DNA from: Dactylellina haptotyla
Taxonomy: Eukaryota > Ascomycota > Orbiliomycetes > Orbiliales > Orbiliaceae
Direction: 5' to 3'
Assembly (NCBI GenBank): GCA_031310005.1
Contig: CM062379.1
Coordinates: forward strand, 5,022,001 to 5,086,000
Length of the DNA: 64,000 nucleotides
How positions within the stretch are numbered: the stretch's first letter is position 1; the number at the start of each line of letters is the position of its first letter. This document shows positions 11,280 through 23,550 of this stretch, piece after piece. The notes beneath the pieces were generated by a model. That model ran no database searches, was not told where the DNA came from, and saw nothing but the letters and a program-made list of their open reading frames with translations. Both the position numbers and the translations under genes were made by a program.

Positions 11280-13279
11280 TCATCGTTTAGCCATAATATC
11301 TTTCACCAACTTGGCCTGCGCTTTAACCACCTCCTCTCGCCAGGTCACCAAAACGTCCAGGCCATCTTTATACCATCCCTTCTTCCAAGCCGCGTACCCG
11401 CCGACCCCGATGCCACCGACCAACACCGCCCGCCCAACGATCCCCAATACCCGCTCCTGCCGTTTCACCCGCTTGATGACGTCCGAGTACCGTATGTTGC
11501 TGAAGCTGATCATTGAGTACATGGTACGGACACCCATCCAGGGAAACCAGTTATAGAGGAACTCTTGGAACCATTTCTTCATCAGGTAGCCCGTCGAGGT
11601 AACGGAGGCGCGCATCTCGACGTAGTTGTTCATCGCGAGGTCGTTTATGACGACGCAGTCCGGGTGGCGTTCGGCGGTGTAGGAATCCAGGGCCTCGGAG
11701 ATGGTTAGGGTGTTGGAAATGTGGTCCCAGAGGGTGCGGACGTCTTCGAAACCGCAGTTCATGCCTTGGCCGTAGAAGGGTACCATCTGGGGTTTCGCCG
11801 TTAGTATTGCAGATTGAGACAACGTAATGGAGTGATACTTACGGCGTGGGCTGCGTCGCCGATGATGACGCATTTGTTTCGGTAGTGGTATGGGTTGCAC
11901 TGTATGATACATTAGATGCTTTTATTTGATGGAGGTACGAAATATAAAATGATTGAAATTAGGAGGTACGTACCTTGACGGATATTAGGGGCAGCTTCTG
12001 GTTCTTCAAGTAGTCCGCGATCAACTTTTCCTCACCGATCAAGGACACAACGTCCGGGAATTCTTTGTTGAAGAACTCGAGGAGGGTCTCCGGGCCTACG
12101 ATATCCTTGAACATATTCTCCGGCATGAAGAGCGTGCAGGTGAATGATTTGTCTTGATTAGGCAGGGCGATGAACATGAATGTCTGCCGCGGCCAGATGT
12201 GCAGGTGGTTCGGGTCGAGTTGGAAATCACCAGTGACGGGATGCGGTGGCATCTGGAATTCGCACCACAGAGAATCGATGTACTCTTGGGAGTAGTTAAG
12301 ACGAACATATTTCATCATATACTGGCGGGTCTGGGAGTGTGCGCCGTCAGCGCCGACGAAGAGGTCGGCTTCAACGCGGACGGACTCGAAAGCACCGTTA
12401 CTCAATTTGCGGTCGAATATGGCTTCGCCCTTTTCGAGAGATAGCTTTTTAAGGCCGTGGTTGAATTTGAGTTCGACATTGGTGAGCTTTTCGAGCTCGT
12501 CGAGGAGACGCTCGTTGAGCTTGCCTCGGTCGATAGACCGGATGAACTGTTTAAAACTTTTATTTAGCGATCTGACATTTCGAAAGCGATGCGGAATGGT
12601 ATGGGAATTTGGTGCCTACTCTATTGTGAACATCGTACTTTTGACTAGACTGCTTCCCGGTATTGTCGTGGATCATTCGGCCGTGCATGGGGATAGCCTC
12701 CTCGAGGATGGACTCTGTGAGCTCCGGGTCCACGGAGCGCAAGCCGTTGATGCCCCGTTCTGATATGGCCAAATTAATGGACTTTGTGAAATTCAAGCTC
12801 CGATTCTCAGGATTGCGAAGATCTAGGAGAAAAATATATGTCAGAAAAGATGTGCCGCTGTGGAACTAGAATGTGAACCAATAATGATTCAACAACATAC
12901 CTCCTCTGAGCTCGTAAAGGGTAACCTGCCAGCCGCCCTTGGCGAAGTAGAGAGCGGCGAGGGCACCGACGGGACCTGCCCCGATGATTACGACTTTCGA
13001 AGGCTCGTAGACTGTCCCGTCCGAAGAGCCGGAGAGGACGGTGGGAGCACTACTGGTGGATCTACGGATGTTTACGCACTATTAGAACGGGAATTCCTTT
13101 TTTTACACACAAATTCGGCCAATATCGATGCTGCAAGCTCAAGATGGTGATTACCTCCTGGACTTCTTGGACCGCTTGAAGGGGTTCCGCGGCTTGCCTC
13201 TGTCTCTGGTGCTGGTGGGCGAGGGGAGAGAGTCGCTGCCGCCGGAGCCTCTGCGGGTGGAGGACTGCTCGTTCCCCAT
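11280..13279 (-). CDS. BNA4: Kynurenine 3-monooxygenase
   Basis: Six exons (13279-13155, 13061-12901, 12822-12620, 12546-11974, 11899-11843, 11786-11280) give 541 residues. It is an FAD/NADPH hydroxylase converting L-kynurenine to 3-hydroxykynurenine in the de novo NAD pathway, usually anchored at the outer mitochondrial membrane. The FAD-binding GAGPVG lies at 69-74, with LYELRGDLRNP, then [14 protein letters not shown], the [14 protein letters not shown] motif, [18 protein letters not shown] and the family signature [10 protein letters not shown] hydrophobic C-terminal helix ([21 protein letters not shown]) can anchor it. The enzyme is normal except for an N-terminal extension of about 64 residues: it opens MGNEQSST, is rich in Ser and Arg, and has a basic cluster ([15 protein letters not shown]). 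No in-frame ATG in exon 2 could replace that start. Confidence 0.93.
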
Positions 13280-14576
13280 GATGTGTTGTTGTTGGGGAGG
13301 CCGGTGTGATTCCGAGATGCGGGTCTAAAAGAAGGATGCAGGACAAGGACGGGATGCAGGACAGCTCGACAGGACAGGACAGGACAGGATGCAGCAGGCA
13401 GGCAGGCAGGAGTCGGTGCGAGTTCTGGGCTGGCCTGTAGATGGGCCTGCTCACTTCCTAGCCCCGCCCTCTCTTCGATATATATATAGCTGTATATATA
13501 TGTACAGCTCGCGCTACAGCATGATCTGGCCTGGTAGTAAATTTCCGGTGGGAAGATGGCTGGCTGCTGGATGGAGGGGGCGGGGGGCAGGAACGTTGGG
13601 GATATTTGAATAACATTAGTATTTTAGATCGAGAAGAGAAGGAGCTGCTCGGTCGCTCGCCCGGCCGAGCAGCCTGGCAGAGAGACGAGCATGGTCAGGC
13701 GGCTCCTGCTGGGGGAGGAGCCCAGCTTAGCTGTCCCATCGGTCGGTTGATCGGTCGCGGTCGAATTAACAACCTGACACCCCAGCCTCTGTCCGTATCT
13801 ATATATATAAAGTGCGATCGATGGGAGGGAGAAGAGCTCGAAGTGGCCGCCGCATTAGGTAACAGCAATAAGCTGATTTTGATGGCGTATCGCGTCCGGG
13901 GCGTGCTCGCGCGACAGCTGGCCGGGCGATTAATGTCATGGCTGGCTGGTGCTCATAGGATCGATCGCCTGTTCGGCTCCAGACGACAACCTCATCCCGA
14001 GCCGCCGAAACGGGCAAGTCTGAGTGGGCCGTCAGAGTGGCGATGTGGCGGGATTCGAGCATTAATAATATTCCTCGATCGGGCAGCATATTATAATGTG
14101 GACGTGTATTGAATGGTGCGAGGGGAGGGGCTTTGGCTGAGACGCTACTGGCGCCAGGGCAGTTCGGCAGCCATGGCGATACCGTAAGCTGGGCACCGGC
14201 CTGGCCTGACACTCCATCAGGACATCTTAGTGTTAACTTAACTCCTTTCGAATGTCGATGCTGATGATGCTCCGTCCAACATCACGACATTTACTTTCCC
14301 TCCACGCTCGTTTCCCCCTGAATATCACGTAGCCCGACCTCCCCACATACACACACCTTCCAACAGCAGCCGGTACGCCCGCCAACACCGGCTCCCGTTT
14401 GACCGCTGCACCGGCGAACAATACAATAGGGGCATTGATTCGACATCCGCTACCTCAGACGCCCACACACAAAATAGCATTAAGACCAACAACACCACCC
14501 AACATCAGCAACTCTCCTTCGTACCGTCCCATCTCCGCTCCCCCCTCCTTTTGCTCTCTCTCGCCCACCGTGAGAG
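13280..14576. promoter_or_regulatory. Divergent promoter of BNA4 and the transferrin-receptor-like gene
   Basis: About 1.3 kb between two outward-pointing start codons. The left end holds the GGACA/GCAGG minisatellite (13334-13410). Near 13488-13509 a TATA-rich imperfect inverted repeat has AGCTGTA/TACAGCT arms. The last 307 nt before the right-hand gene have no ATG on the plus strand and are CA/CT-rich, as expected of a 5' leader. No gene is supported. Confidence 0.5.
13334..13410. repeat. GGACA / GCAGG short tandem repeats in the BNA4 leader
   Basis: Several copies of GGACA, some followed by GGATGCA, run into three copies of GGCA about 55-130 nt before the BNA4 start codon, so they probably lie in its 5' leader. 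Copy number is likely to vary between strains. Confidence 0.7.
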
Positions 14577-17500
14577 ATGAGCGAGGAAAAGGAAGCCTTC
14601 CGACTCCGGGAACGCCTCTCCCTCCCCCCCGGATACGAAGAAGCAACCGCCGGCTCCTCCCGCAGCGATCTTAGCGACAACGACGAGGAACCCCACGAAA
14701 ACCAACGCCTGCTCTTCTCCTCCGACAATGCACACGACGATGACGATGACAACACTACCGCCGCTGGAGGAGTAGCTGGCAGCAGCAGCAGCACTAACGC
14801 TGCTGCCGCCGCCGCATCCCGGTCGCGATCCAACAACGCAACGCGGCCCGATGGCTATCGTCCGCCCACCGTTCACTCCGTTCGTTCCTCCTTCGACAGC
14901 AATTCCGACTTCCTACCCTCCTCCTCCAGCTCGGAATCCGGCGAGAATGGTAGAAGAGCCTCAACCGAGTCCCTTAGGCGGATACTGGAGGTTATGGACA
15001 TCGAGGAGCCGGAGCAGGACGGCAGATCCTCCAGGATACGGGAAAGGATATCGAAACCTTTCTCCATAATAGGGGGCGCCATATCATCCCTGGGTAGCAG
15101 AGTGGGCTCGCGGTTCGGCTGGTTCACGAGCAGGTTACCGAGTATGCCCAGGATACCGTCTTTCATGCGATTCCCCTCGGACGAAGACGGCGTTATCAAT
15201 CTACAGCGGTTCATTGGAGTCATCATCGTCATCATCATTGTATATGCAATATTCGCAACCGATATATTCACCATGCGTATGAACCAGGGCCACCAGTACG
15301 ATCCGGACTCCGTCAAGCGCTATCTTATCGACAACATTGATTCGAATAACATCAAGCATATGCTCAAGTATCTTTCGAGTTTCGATCATCTGGCAGGAAC
15401 GGAGGGAGACTATCAGATGGCGCAGTATGTTGCCGGGAAGTTCAAGGAGGCCGGCATGCGAGATGTTCGAACTGAAGAGTACGTTCTTTTTTTTTACTTT
15501 TTGCTTGTCGTACGATATATTCGATATGCTAATGCTTTAAACAGGTACGAGATCTACATCAACTACCCATCAGCTGATGGCAAGGGCCGCCGAGTAGCAA
15601 TCGTCGATCCTCCAAATCTCAAGTGGGAAGCACTGCTCGAAGAACAGCATTTCGATACTACCAAAAACCCGGGCAAGATTACGCCAATATTCCACGGTTA
15701 CTCTAAATCCGGCAACGTCACGGGCCATCTGGTATATGCGAACTACGGATCGAAGCAGGACTTTGACTTTCTCAAGTCGAAAAAAGTGGATCTCAAGGGC
15801 GCTATCGTTTTGGTTAGATATTTCGGTACGGAGAGCGATCCGGCGATCAAGGTCAGGATGGCGCAGGAAGCCGGGGCTGCTGGATGTATCATATACAGCG
15901 ATCCTAAGGAGAACGGGATGGTTAGGGGCAAAGTTTGGCCGGATGGGAGGTGGTGCGCAGACGATTGCGTGCAGAGGGCTTCTGTGGGGCTGTCGAGATA
16001 TGCGCCTGGCGACCCTCTGTCACCTGGAATCCCGAGCAATTTCAAGTCGAAACGAATCCCGAAAGATCAGGCGGTGCTGAGTAAAATCCCGAGTTTGCCA
16101 CTTGTAGGTTTTGCCAATAAGTTTAGGTTGTATGGAAAACACACACTAACAGATAGATAGGCATGGCGAGATGCACAGAAATTACTGCAGGCTCTTAAAG
16201 GACACGGTTCGGCTGTCAACGACGACTGGAAAGGTGGTGTTCCAGATGTTGAGTGGTGGACCGGTGATAAGGACAGTCCAAAGGTCAACTTGATGAACAC
16301 GCAAGTTGAACATGAAAAGCAGAAAATCTGGAACAGTGAGTTTGGACACTCTATCCGATGTAATCAAGAAACCAACTAACATTTATATAGTCCTTAGTAC
16401 GATAGAGGGTTTGGAGCAACCCCGAAAAGCCATTATCATCGGAACTCGGCGGGATTCGTGGGCATATGGTGCATCTGCGATGACGGGAACTGCGATCATG
16501 CTTGAGATCATGAGAGTTTTCGGGCAGATGTACGATATTGGTTGGCGTCCCGCCAGGACCATTCATTTTGCCAGTTGGGACGGTGGCCAATACGGCTCAG
16601 TCGGTTCTACGTAAGTGCTCGGTTTAAAATCCGTAAATCTTATTACAGGAGCTAACAAAATCATTACAGTGAATGGGTTGAACAGTACGCCAATGAACTT
16701 AGGATGGACGGTGTTACATATATCAACGTCGGAAATGCGGTCACGGGTACTGAGTTCAGAGCAAAGGGCTCACCAGCCCTTCAGCTGGCCCTCAACACTG
16801 CTCTAGGATGGTTCCTGGACCCCGCAACCAACGAGACCATGATCCAGAGATGGGGCAAGCAGTCTATTGGTTCCCCGGCGATTAACACCGACAGTCTCGC
16901 CTTTACAAATTTTGCCGGCATGGCCACTCTCGACCTCGGCTTCGAATCTAAAGGCGGCGACACCGACATCCCCCTGCATTCCGCATACGATAGTTACGAC
17001 TGGATGATGAAATTCGGTGATCCGAAGTGGGAATTCGTTCCCCTGCTCGCCCAGATTTGGGGCGTACTTACGATCATTATGAGCGACACTATGGTTATTC
17101 CACTTAATTATGTCGATTACGCCATCGCACTCAATACCCATCTCGACGAACTGAAGACTTGGGTAGATGGGAAGAGAGGCAAGCGGAGATCGGATCCCAA
17201 AACAACGATTGATTGGCAACCCATGAAGAATGCCATCAAGAAACTGCAGGACAATAGTGCCAATTTCAACATGTTCATTTCGGACCTTGAGAATACACTA
17301 CTCCAGCTCGACGGTGCGGAGCCGGCGGCACTGCAGGTTGAGCGTCTGGAGCATAACAACAAGCTCGCACTCTTTGAGACCCACATGTTGGATATGTCAG
17401 CCGTTCCTGGGAGAGAATGGTTCAAGAGCACCGTTTTCGCTCCTCAGGTTAGTAACCCCTCTACTCTGATACGTTTGGTAGTGCGAGTCGCTAATATTAT

Positions 17501-17650
17501 ATACGCACACAGGTTCGAAGTGAACTCGATCACCTTTGGTTCCCGGCCATTGTAGACGCCGTCGAAGCTGGCGATTGGAATAAAGCCCGGTTCCAGCTGG
17601 AGCGAATCAAACAGATTCTCGAAAGTGCGTCAGCTTGGATGAAGATATAA
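14577..17650 (+). CDS. Transferrin-receptor-like M28B pseudo-peptidase with PPxY motif (Tre1/Tre2 type)
   Basis: Exons are 14577-15478, 15545-16103, 16161-16335, 16391-16610, 16670-17447 and 17513-17650, giving 923 residues. It is a type II membrane protein: a long disordered cytosolic part, one membrane helix at about 211-230, a PA domain (about 330-490), an M28-type domain and a helical dimerisation domain. Against glutamate carboxypeptidase II the metal site is gone: GHRDSW is TRRDSW, the GGID Asp is missing, WDAEEFG is WDGGQYG and YINAD is YINVG. Only the final His (PLHSAYDS) remains. PPGY at residues 17-20 is a WW-domain ligand. Yeast Tre1/Tre2 share this layout and recruit the ubiquitin ligase Rsp5 to metal transporters; the same adaptor role is inferred here. 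Intron branch sites are clear. Confidence 0.9.
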
Positions 17651-18345
17651 AGTCATTCGTCCCTTTCTTCCATCTATTCTTTGATTTAGTATTGTTTTTG
17701 GATTTTGAGCGGGTTTTTACGGTAGAATACCTCACCCAGCGTTCACTTTTTCTCACCAGCGGATTGCCTTTTCTTTCTTTCTTTATTTCTTCTCCAAAGG
17801 CAAGGGTTCTGCCTACGTATAGTTTATTTTAATCTGCGAGTTTTTTCAAGTGTATCATGCGGACGACATTACACCCTCCGGCTTTTATTTCCTTTGTCAG
17901 ATCTGGTGGATTTTGGTAGCATCTCAGGCGTTTATTCGAGAGGCGAATACTCTACATTGTTTTCCATTCCCTTTTTTCCATTCTTTTTTTCTCTTTCTTT
18001 TCTTTTCGTGTGTATCTAAAAATTAGAGGCCGGGAATTGTATATATATATAAATATTATAGCTACATTGGAAACATTCAACCAGTACACTTCACGTCCTG
18101 CCGGGTCTCACCATGATTGGGCTGGCTAGCCGTTTGTGGGTTAATCGGATCTGGTCCGGGGAAGGTTGGCTGTTCCAGTTCCCCAGGATTGAGCCTGCAT
18201 GCATGAATGATATCAGACCACACCAACACCATCCGACCGCATTGCATTATCTTGCGTTGAACCGTCCCTTCTCCCGTCCGACGTCAACCTCTCACCAGCT
18301 GCGGCGTAGCGGAGGGCTCTCAGATACTTCGCCATCGACAGCGAG
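17651..18345. other. Intergenic region between the transferrin-receptor-like and trimethyllysine dioxygenase genes
   Basis: The first half is T-rich 3' UTR sequence. An open frame at 18113-18493 runs through the start of the next gene in another frame and is not supported. TATATATATATAAAT around 18039-18054 may serve as the promoter of the dioxygenase gene. Confidence 0.4.
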
Positions 18346-19992
18346 ATGGCCTCGAGACGTGCTGCCGCAATTGCGCGGTCTGTATCTGCTGGACTCGCCC
18401 GGTACGTTTTCCCATTTGGTTCTGGCCCAGGTCCTCCAACCTGACTTCATGATACACATGTACACGAGCATATCTACATTGCGAGTTTACTAACATTATA
18501 TATATTTTCTAAATACCAGCCGACAAGTAGTATGCCAGCACTCACGTAATCCTTGGAGAGATGCCATTCGAGCTATTTCCACTTCGCCAGCCCAACCGGC
18601 GCCCACCCCGGCCGCAACCGACGCTCAAGCTATAAGCAAAAAGCGCACCTTCAACATCACCAAAGCCGACGCCCAGCCGACAATCTCCAAGCACCACAAA
18701 ATCTCCTTCGACGAGAAGCGCATCTCGCTCCCCTGGGAAGAAGGCAAAACCAGCACCTTCCAGCACATCTGGCTCCGCGACCACTGCCAATGCCCGCAAT
18801 GCATGCACCCACAAACCAAACAGCGCACCCTTGACACTTTCTCCCTCCCGCTCAACATCCGGCCGTCCCAAGTCGAACCCCAAGAGGACGGCCTCTACGT
18901 CAAATGGTTCGGGGACCACGAGTCCCTCTACAGCTGGGAGTGGCTGCATCGCCACTCCTACGCACCCCGCCTGGAGAAGTACATCTCCGTCCAGCGTAAA
19001 TTCTGGGGCAAAGCGGACCTTGAATCCGACATGCCGGTGGTAAACTACTCAGACGTGATGGCCTCGGACGCCGGCGTGGCGGAATGGACGTCCAAGATTG
19101 AAATCTACGGATTCTGCTTCGTCGACGGCGTCCCCGTCACACCAGAAGCCACAAAAGAGGTCGTCGAGCGGATAGCGCACATACGGCACACGCACTACGG
19201 CGGCTTCTGGGACTTCACGGCCGACCTGGCCAAGAAGGATATGGCGTATACCAACCTCGCGTTACCTGCGCACACTGATACGACGTACTTTACGGAACCC
19301 TGTGGGTTGCAGATGTTTCACCTATTGGAGTTCGACGGTGTGGGCGGCGAGTCGTTGCTCGTGGATGGGTTCCGGGCGGCGAGGATACTGAGGGAGGAGA
19401 AACCGGAGTCGTTTCGGACGCTGTCGACGGTGAGGGTGCCGACGCATGCGAGCGGGAACGAGGACGTCAGTGTGGAGCCTTACACGCCGTTTCCGGTGTT
19501 AAATCACCATCCGGTGACAGGGGAGTTGGTGCAGGTGAGGTGGAATAACGAGGATCGGGCGACGATGGATAGGTGGGGGGATACGGAGGAGGTGGAGAAG
19601 TTTTATCAGGCAATTTTCGATTGGAATGAGGTATTGAAGAGGGTGGATGGGGAGTTTAGGGAGCAACTTGTGCCGGGGAGGCCGTTGAGTATGTCGTTCT
19701 ATTTTATTTCCAGTGTCTGCTTTTCCTTATTGTTACATTTTTATATGGTATGGATCTTGAAGCTGACTGTTGGAACACTAGTTTTCGATAATTGGAGAGT
19801 GCTGCACGGCAGAGGCTCATTCACCGGTCACAGGAGACTGTGTGGAGCTTATAGTAAGTTATTTTCTCCAATTCAATTACCTTATTTCGGTACTAAGCTA
19901 AGATCGTTGATTTTATAGTCGGTCGTGACGATTGGCACTCGAGACTCCGTTTAACGAATTACGGCCGGCAGGAGATACTGATGGGTCTGTAA
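18346..19992 (+). CDS. Trimethyllysine dioxygenase, mitochondrial (carnitine biosynthesis)
   Basis: Exons are 18346-18401, 18520-19688, 19782-19853 and 19919-19992, giving 456 residues. The enzyme is an Fe(II)/2-oxoglutarate dioxygenase that hydroxylates N6-trimethyllysine, the first step to carnitine, in mitochondria. The presequence MASRRAAAIARSVSAGLARR is split by a 118-nt intron. An N-terminal zinc-type cluster (LRDHCQCPQCMHP) precedes the double-stranded beta-helix, with the iron-binding pair in PAHTDTTYF and the distal His/Arg region in LHGRGSFTGHRRLCGAY. FDNWRVLHGR is typical of the trimethyllysine/gamma-butyrobetaine group. The YGGFWDFTADLAKKDMAYTN segment and the mitochondrial start favour trimethyllysine dioxygenase over butyrobetaine dioxygenase. 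The ATG at 18346 is the only start that gives a targeting sequence in phase with exon 2. Confidence 0.9.
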
Positions 19993-20471
19993 ATACGGCC
20001 GCCAACTATAGACTACGTTTTGTACATATATTGCCTCTTTTACCGTGTTTCATGTACCATTCTGGCAATTATATCTCTTGATATCCCATTTTAGATATTT
20101 AATAGCACCAATTCGTATGGCTCTGGATCCTTGTGGCACAGCAGAGGGCGTTGCTATGAGTGTGTTGTCGCTCGTCTGTCGCACCAAATTCTTTTGTTTA
20201 CCCGCCAAAACAACAACACCACCACCAACATCTTCACTCCACTCCACGCCACACCTCCCACATATCTCCCACAGCATCAAGCGCATTCCACCCCGCCCGT
20301 GTACGATAGCAGCTCTCGTAGAGCATATGCTGAGCATTTGGCATTGATATATTGCATTCACGTTACAATATTGCTTCCATAGTTCATATCAGCAACAGCA
20401 ACATCTCAGATAGTTCCAACAGTCCAAGCTAGGACCCACCAAAAGTAGCTCAGACGACAATAGCTTGCGCC
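19993..20471. other. Intergenic region before NDC80
   Basis: 479 nt containing the 3' UTR of the dioxygenase gene and the NDC80 promoter. No gene is seen. The last 140 nt lack ATG on the plus strand. Confidence 0.45.
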
Positions 20472-22791
20472 ATGTCGCAAGATACAAATTTGTTCAGCGC
20501 ATTCAAGCGGCCCAGAGAGGTACACCTCATATACCTATTCTTTCAATCTCCTCATCTACAGAACCTAAGCTAACCTTCCCCTCCTAGACGCTCTCCGCGA
20601 TCAACAATGTCAGCAGCATCCCACAACCAAGCTCTGCCCTCAAACGATCCGCCTCCAACCAAGGTCTTCAAGGCCCCCGCCCCAACCAGCCCAATTTTCG
20701 TCACTCGATGCTCCCTCCTCGAACAGGCGGTAGTCTCGCCCGAACCTCTAGCGGAGGCAACCTCGCCGACATGACCTCCACAGGCGGCAACCGTCGTGAC
20801 TCTCGAATAGGGGGCGGCTTCACCAACATGCCCTCCTCCCGCAAATCTTACGCCCCGACAGCATCCACACCGCACGCGGCCGACCAGCGCCGCAGCAGCA
20901 TGTACTCCCGCCCATCGATGGGTGGGGCCATCGGTGGCGGTGTCGGCGGTGGCGGTAGCTTCTTCGGCTCCTCAGGCACCAGTGCGATCGCTGGAGCCAG
21001 CGTCGGCAAAGTTACCGACCCGCGGCCCCTGCGAGAGCCCGCGTTCAGGAACAAAATGGCCCAGGACGTCCAAGATTACCTCCTGCGCGGCCAATTCGAA
21101 ATGGAAACCAAGCACAGTCTCGGCCCGAAAGCCCTAATCTCGCCCATGCAAAAGGACTTCGTTATGATCTTCCAATGGCTCTACCACCGGATCGATCCCG
21201 ACTTCAAGTTCTCACTCAAAGGGTTGGAGACCGAAGCTATCCCGTTGCTCAAGGCGATCAAGTACCCATACCTGGGCAACATCACCAAAGCGCAGCTGGG
21301 CGCCGTCGGTGGCGCGAACAACTGGCCGACATATCTGGGTTTATTACACTGGATGGTACAACTCGCCCAGGCGCTTGAGAGGTTCGAAGTCGGGCACTAC
21401 GACGATGCTATAGAACAGCAGAATCTGGACCTCGGCGCTTCGAAGGTTGGCTACCGTTATCTGGCGCAGTGCTATACTACGTGGTTAAACGACGAGGACG
21501 ACTTCACCCCGTTCAAGAACGAGATGATTGAGGAGTTCGAGGCGCGCTCCGCGCAGGATCAGGAGAGCTTGGTGGTCTTACAGGCTGACTATGATGAGCT
21601 TGTCAAGGCGATCTCCGAGCTCGAGGATGAGAGCGGCAAGTCGCCGCTGGACCGGTTGAAGAGCGAAGGGGAGACGCTGAGGAACGATCAGGAGAAATTT
21701 AGAAAATTTAATGAACTGCAGAGGGAGAAGACAGCTAAGATTAAAGCCGTGATTGCGGCGTTGAAAGAGGAAGGGGAGTCTGTGAAGGCGGAGATTACAA
21801 AGTTAGAGGCAGAGAAGGCGGAGTTGCAGGCAGCGGTTGATAGACAGGGGTTGTCAACGGGCGATATCGATCGGATGAACACGGAGAGAGAGAAGCTTAT
21901 CAAGGCGCTCGAGCAGACGGAGGCGAAGCTTGAGGAGGCGGGTGCGGTCGATGGGAACCGAGAGGCACAGGCGCTTAAGAAGCTGGAACTGCTCGAACAT
22001 GCGGTTAAACGGTACAATGAGCTCGGTTACAAGATTGGTGTTACGTCCACTGGGATCAACGGCCAGACGTACGAGATTGAGATAATCCCGCTTAATAAAG
22101 CTGCGCAGTCCGCGCCGGACGGTAGCAGCGGCGACGACGAGAGGTTGTTGTATGATGTTGGGATTGGGTATAACCCGCGACAGGTGCTAAATCTGGATCT
22201 GCGACATGACGTCAAGCCGACGCTTAATACCTTCCGGAACGATATTGCCGGGAGGATCCACACCGCTCAGGATGTTAGCATTCGGAATCAGGATAAGCTA
22301 GATAATATCCAAGATAGACTGAAGGACAAAGCGGAAGAGTTGGAGACCCTGGAGGCTAAGCTTTCGGCTCTGACCGATGAGTACGGCGAGATCAAGGAGG
22401 TGAGGCTCTTATTCTTTCTTTTTGTCAAGGGACGGCATTGAGGCTAATGATTTGGATAATGTAGACTTCCGCAACTGAAACTTCTGCATCGAACGCGGAG
22501 ATTGAAAAACTTGAGCGAGAGTTGCAGTCCATGCGTGTCAATGCGCAGAGCGGCCTGTTGGCATTGGAGCAAAGGCTCCAATCTGTCAATATCGAATACG
22601 ACCAGCTTACGCACGGCGCCAATGTCTTACGAGAGTGGTATCACGCTGAAGTGGAGAGGATGCTGCAGGCAATCATCCAATTGAAGATGCATGTCCAGAA
22701 TTCGCTGGCTGCGTGGGACGACGAGGTCGTGGAGGAGCTGGATACGTATAAAGATAGCTTGGATAAGAAGATGAGCAAGCTGAAGTTATAG
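20472..22791 (+). CDS. NDC80: Kinetochore protein NDC80 (HEC1)
   Basis: Three exons (20472-20519, 20588-22399, 22465-22791), all joined in phase 0, give 728 residues. Ndc80 is the microtubule-binding subunit of the NDC80 complex and couples kinetochores to spindle ends. Residues 1-115 form a disordered tail rich in Ser, Arg and Gly, the usual Aurora kinase target, here with an unusual glycine stretch (GGAIGGGVGGGGSFFG). The calponin-homology domain follows (DPRPLREPAFRNKMAQDV, FVMIFQWLYHRIDPDF, YPYLGNITKAQLGAVGG, WPTYLGLLHWMVQLAQ). The remaining two thirds is long coiled coil (LEDESGKSPLDRLKSEGE onward), interrupted near YELEIIPLN-like sequence, ending KLKL. Exon 1 codes only MSQDTNLFSAFKRPRE. 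The next gene lies 760 nt downstream on the same strand. Confidence 0.94.
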
Positions 22792-23550
22792 AGTACTTTG
22801 GTTACTGGCTCTTGACTTCTATTTTACTCTTTATTTTCTTCTCTGGGCGTCTTTCTTTGAGAGAAAGAGTTATCTTCTTTTCTTGAAAGCTCTTCTGCTT
22901 AGATTATTGGGGGTTGATTTAATGTTTTTTTTTATTCACCGTAACGGCTGTTATTATGGACATGGGGTAATATTTCTTTTTCAATGATTTCTAGTATGGA
23001 ATGTTGCATCTCTCATGTACTCTTTTTGGGTGTTCTCGAAAAGGTCATATTTTGTTTCATTTTTCTGTTATATGCTTCTGTAAAATTCGCTATGCTTTGT
23101 CATCTAAACAGCGGAGTTGGGCGGGTTCGGGATGATAATGATATCTTGTTATGTATGAAGTTCTTACGTCCTCCAATATTTACGTTTATTGGTCCCAGGC
23201 ATATATCCCCATACCCTTAGGAAACATGCCCTGGTGTCTCTTACATTTGAGAGGGTCCAGCAGTGATCGCAGTTCAGAGACATGAGGTTGCAGCGGGCGC
23301 CTAGCGCAAGCATTCCTGTTGAGTTGACGGACCAAGGTTTCCATGTCCAGCCACCAGAAAGCTCCCACAGACCCCAACCATCCCATCCATCCATCTTTCG
23401 TTCTAATCCCATCGTACCCGCTAGATCCGGCCAGCTTCGTTTCGTCCCAGAGCCCGTAGTTACCCCCGTACTTTAAGGGTAGTCTATAGCTTCCATCGCC
23501 AAAAAAGCCCGGTTGTGGGTCGCTGGTCGCTGGTGTTCTTCCTATCGAAA
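22792..23550. other. Intergenic region between NDC80 and the DUF1749 hydrolase
   Basis: T-rich 3' UTR sequence occupies the first 300 nt. The remainder is the presumed promoter of the hydrolase gene. I see no supported gene. Confidence 0.4.

Noticed and set aside
14455-14876. Several minus-strand open frames over the 5' end of the transferrin-receptor-like gene
   Set aside because: They are antisense shadows of a Ser/Ala/Asn repeat-rich coding stretch.
18113-18493. Upstream open frame that might extend the trimethyllysine dioxygenase N-terminus
   Set aside because: It is in a different frame from exon 1. The ATG at 18346 gives a mitochondrial presequence in phase with exon 2.
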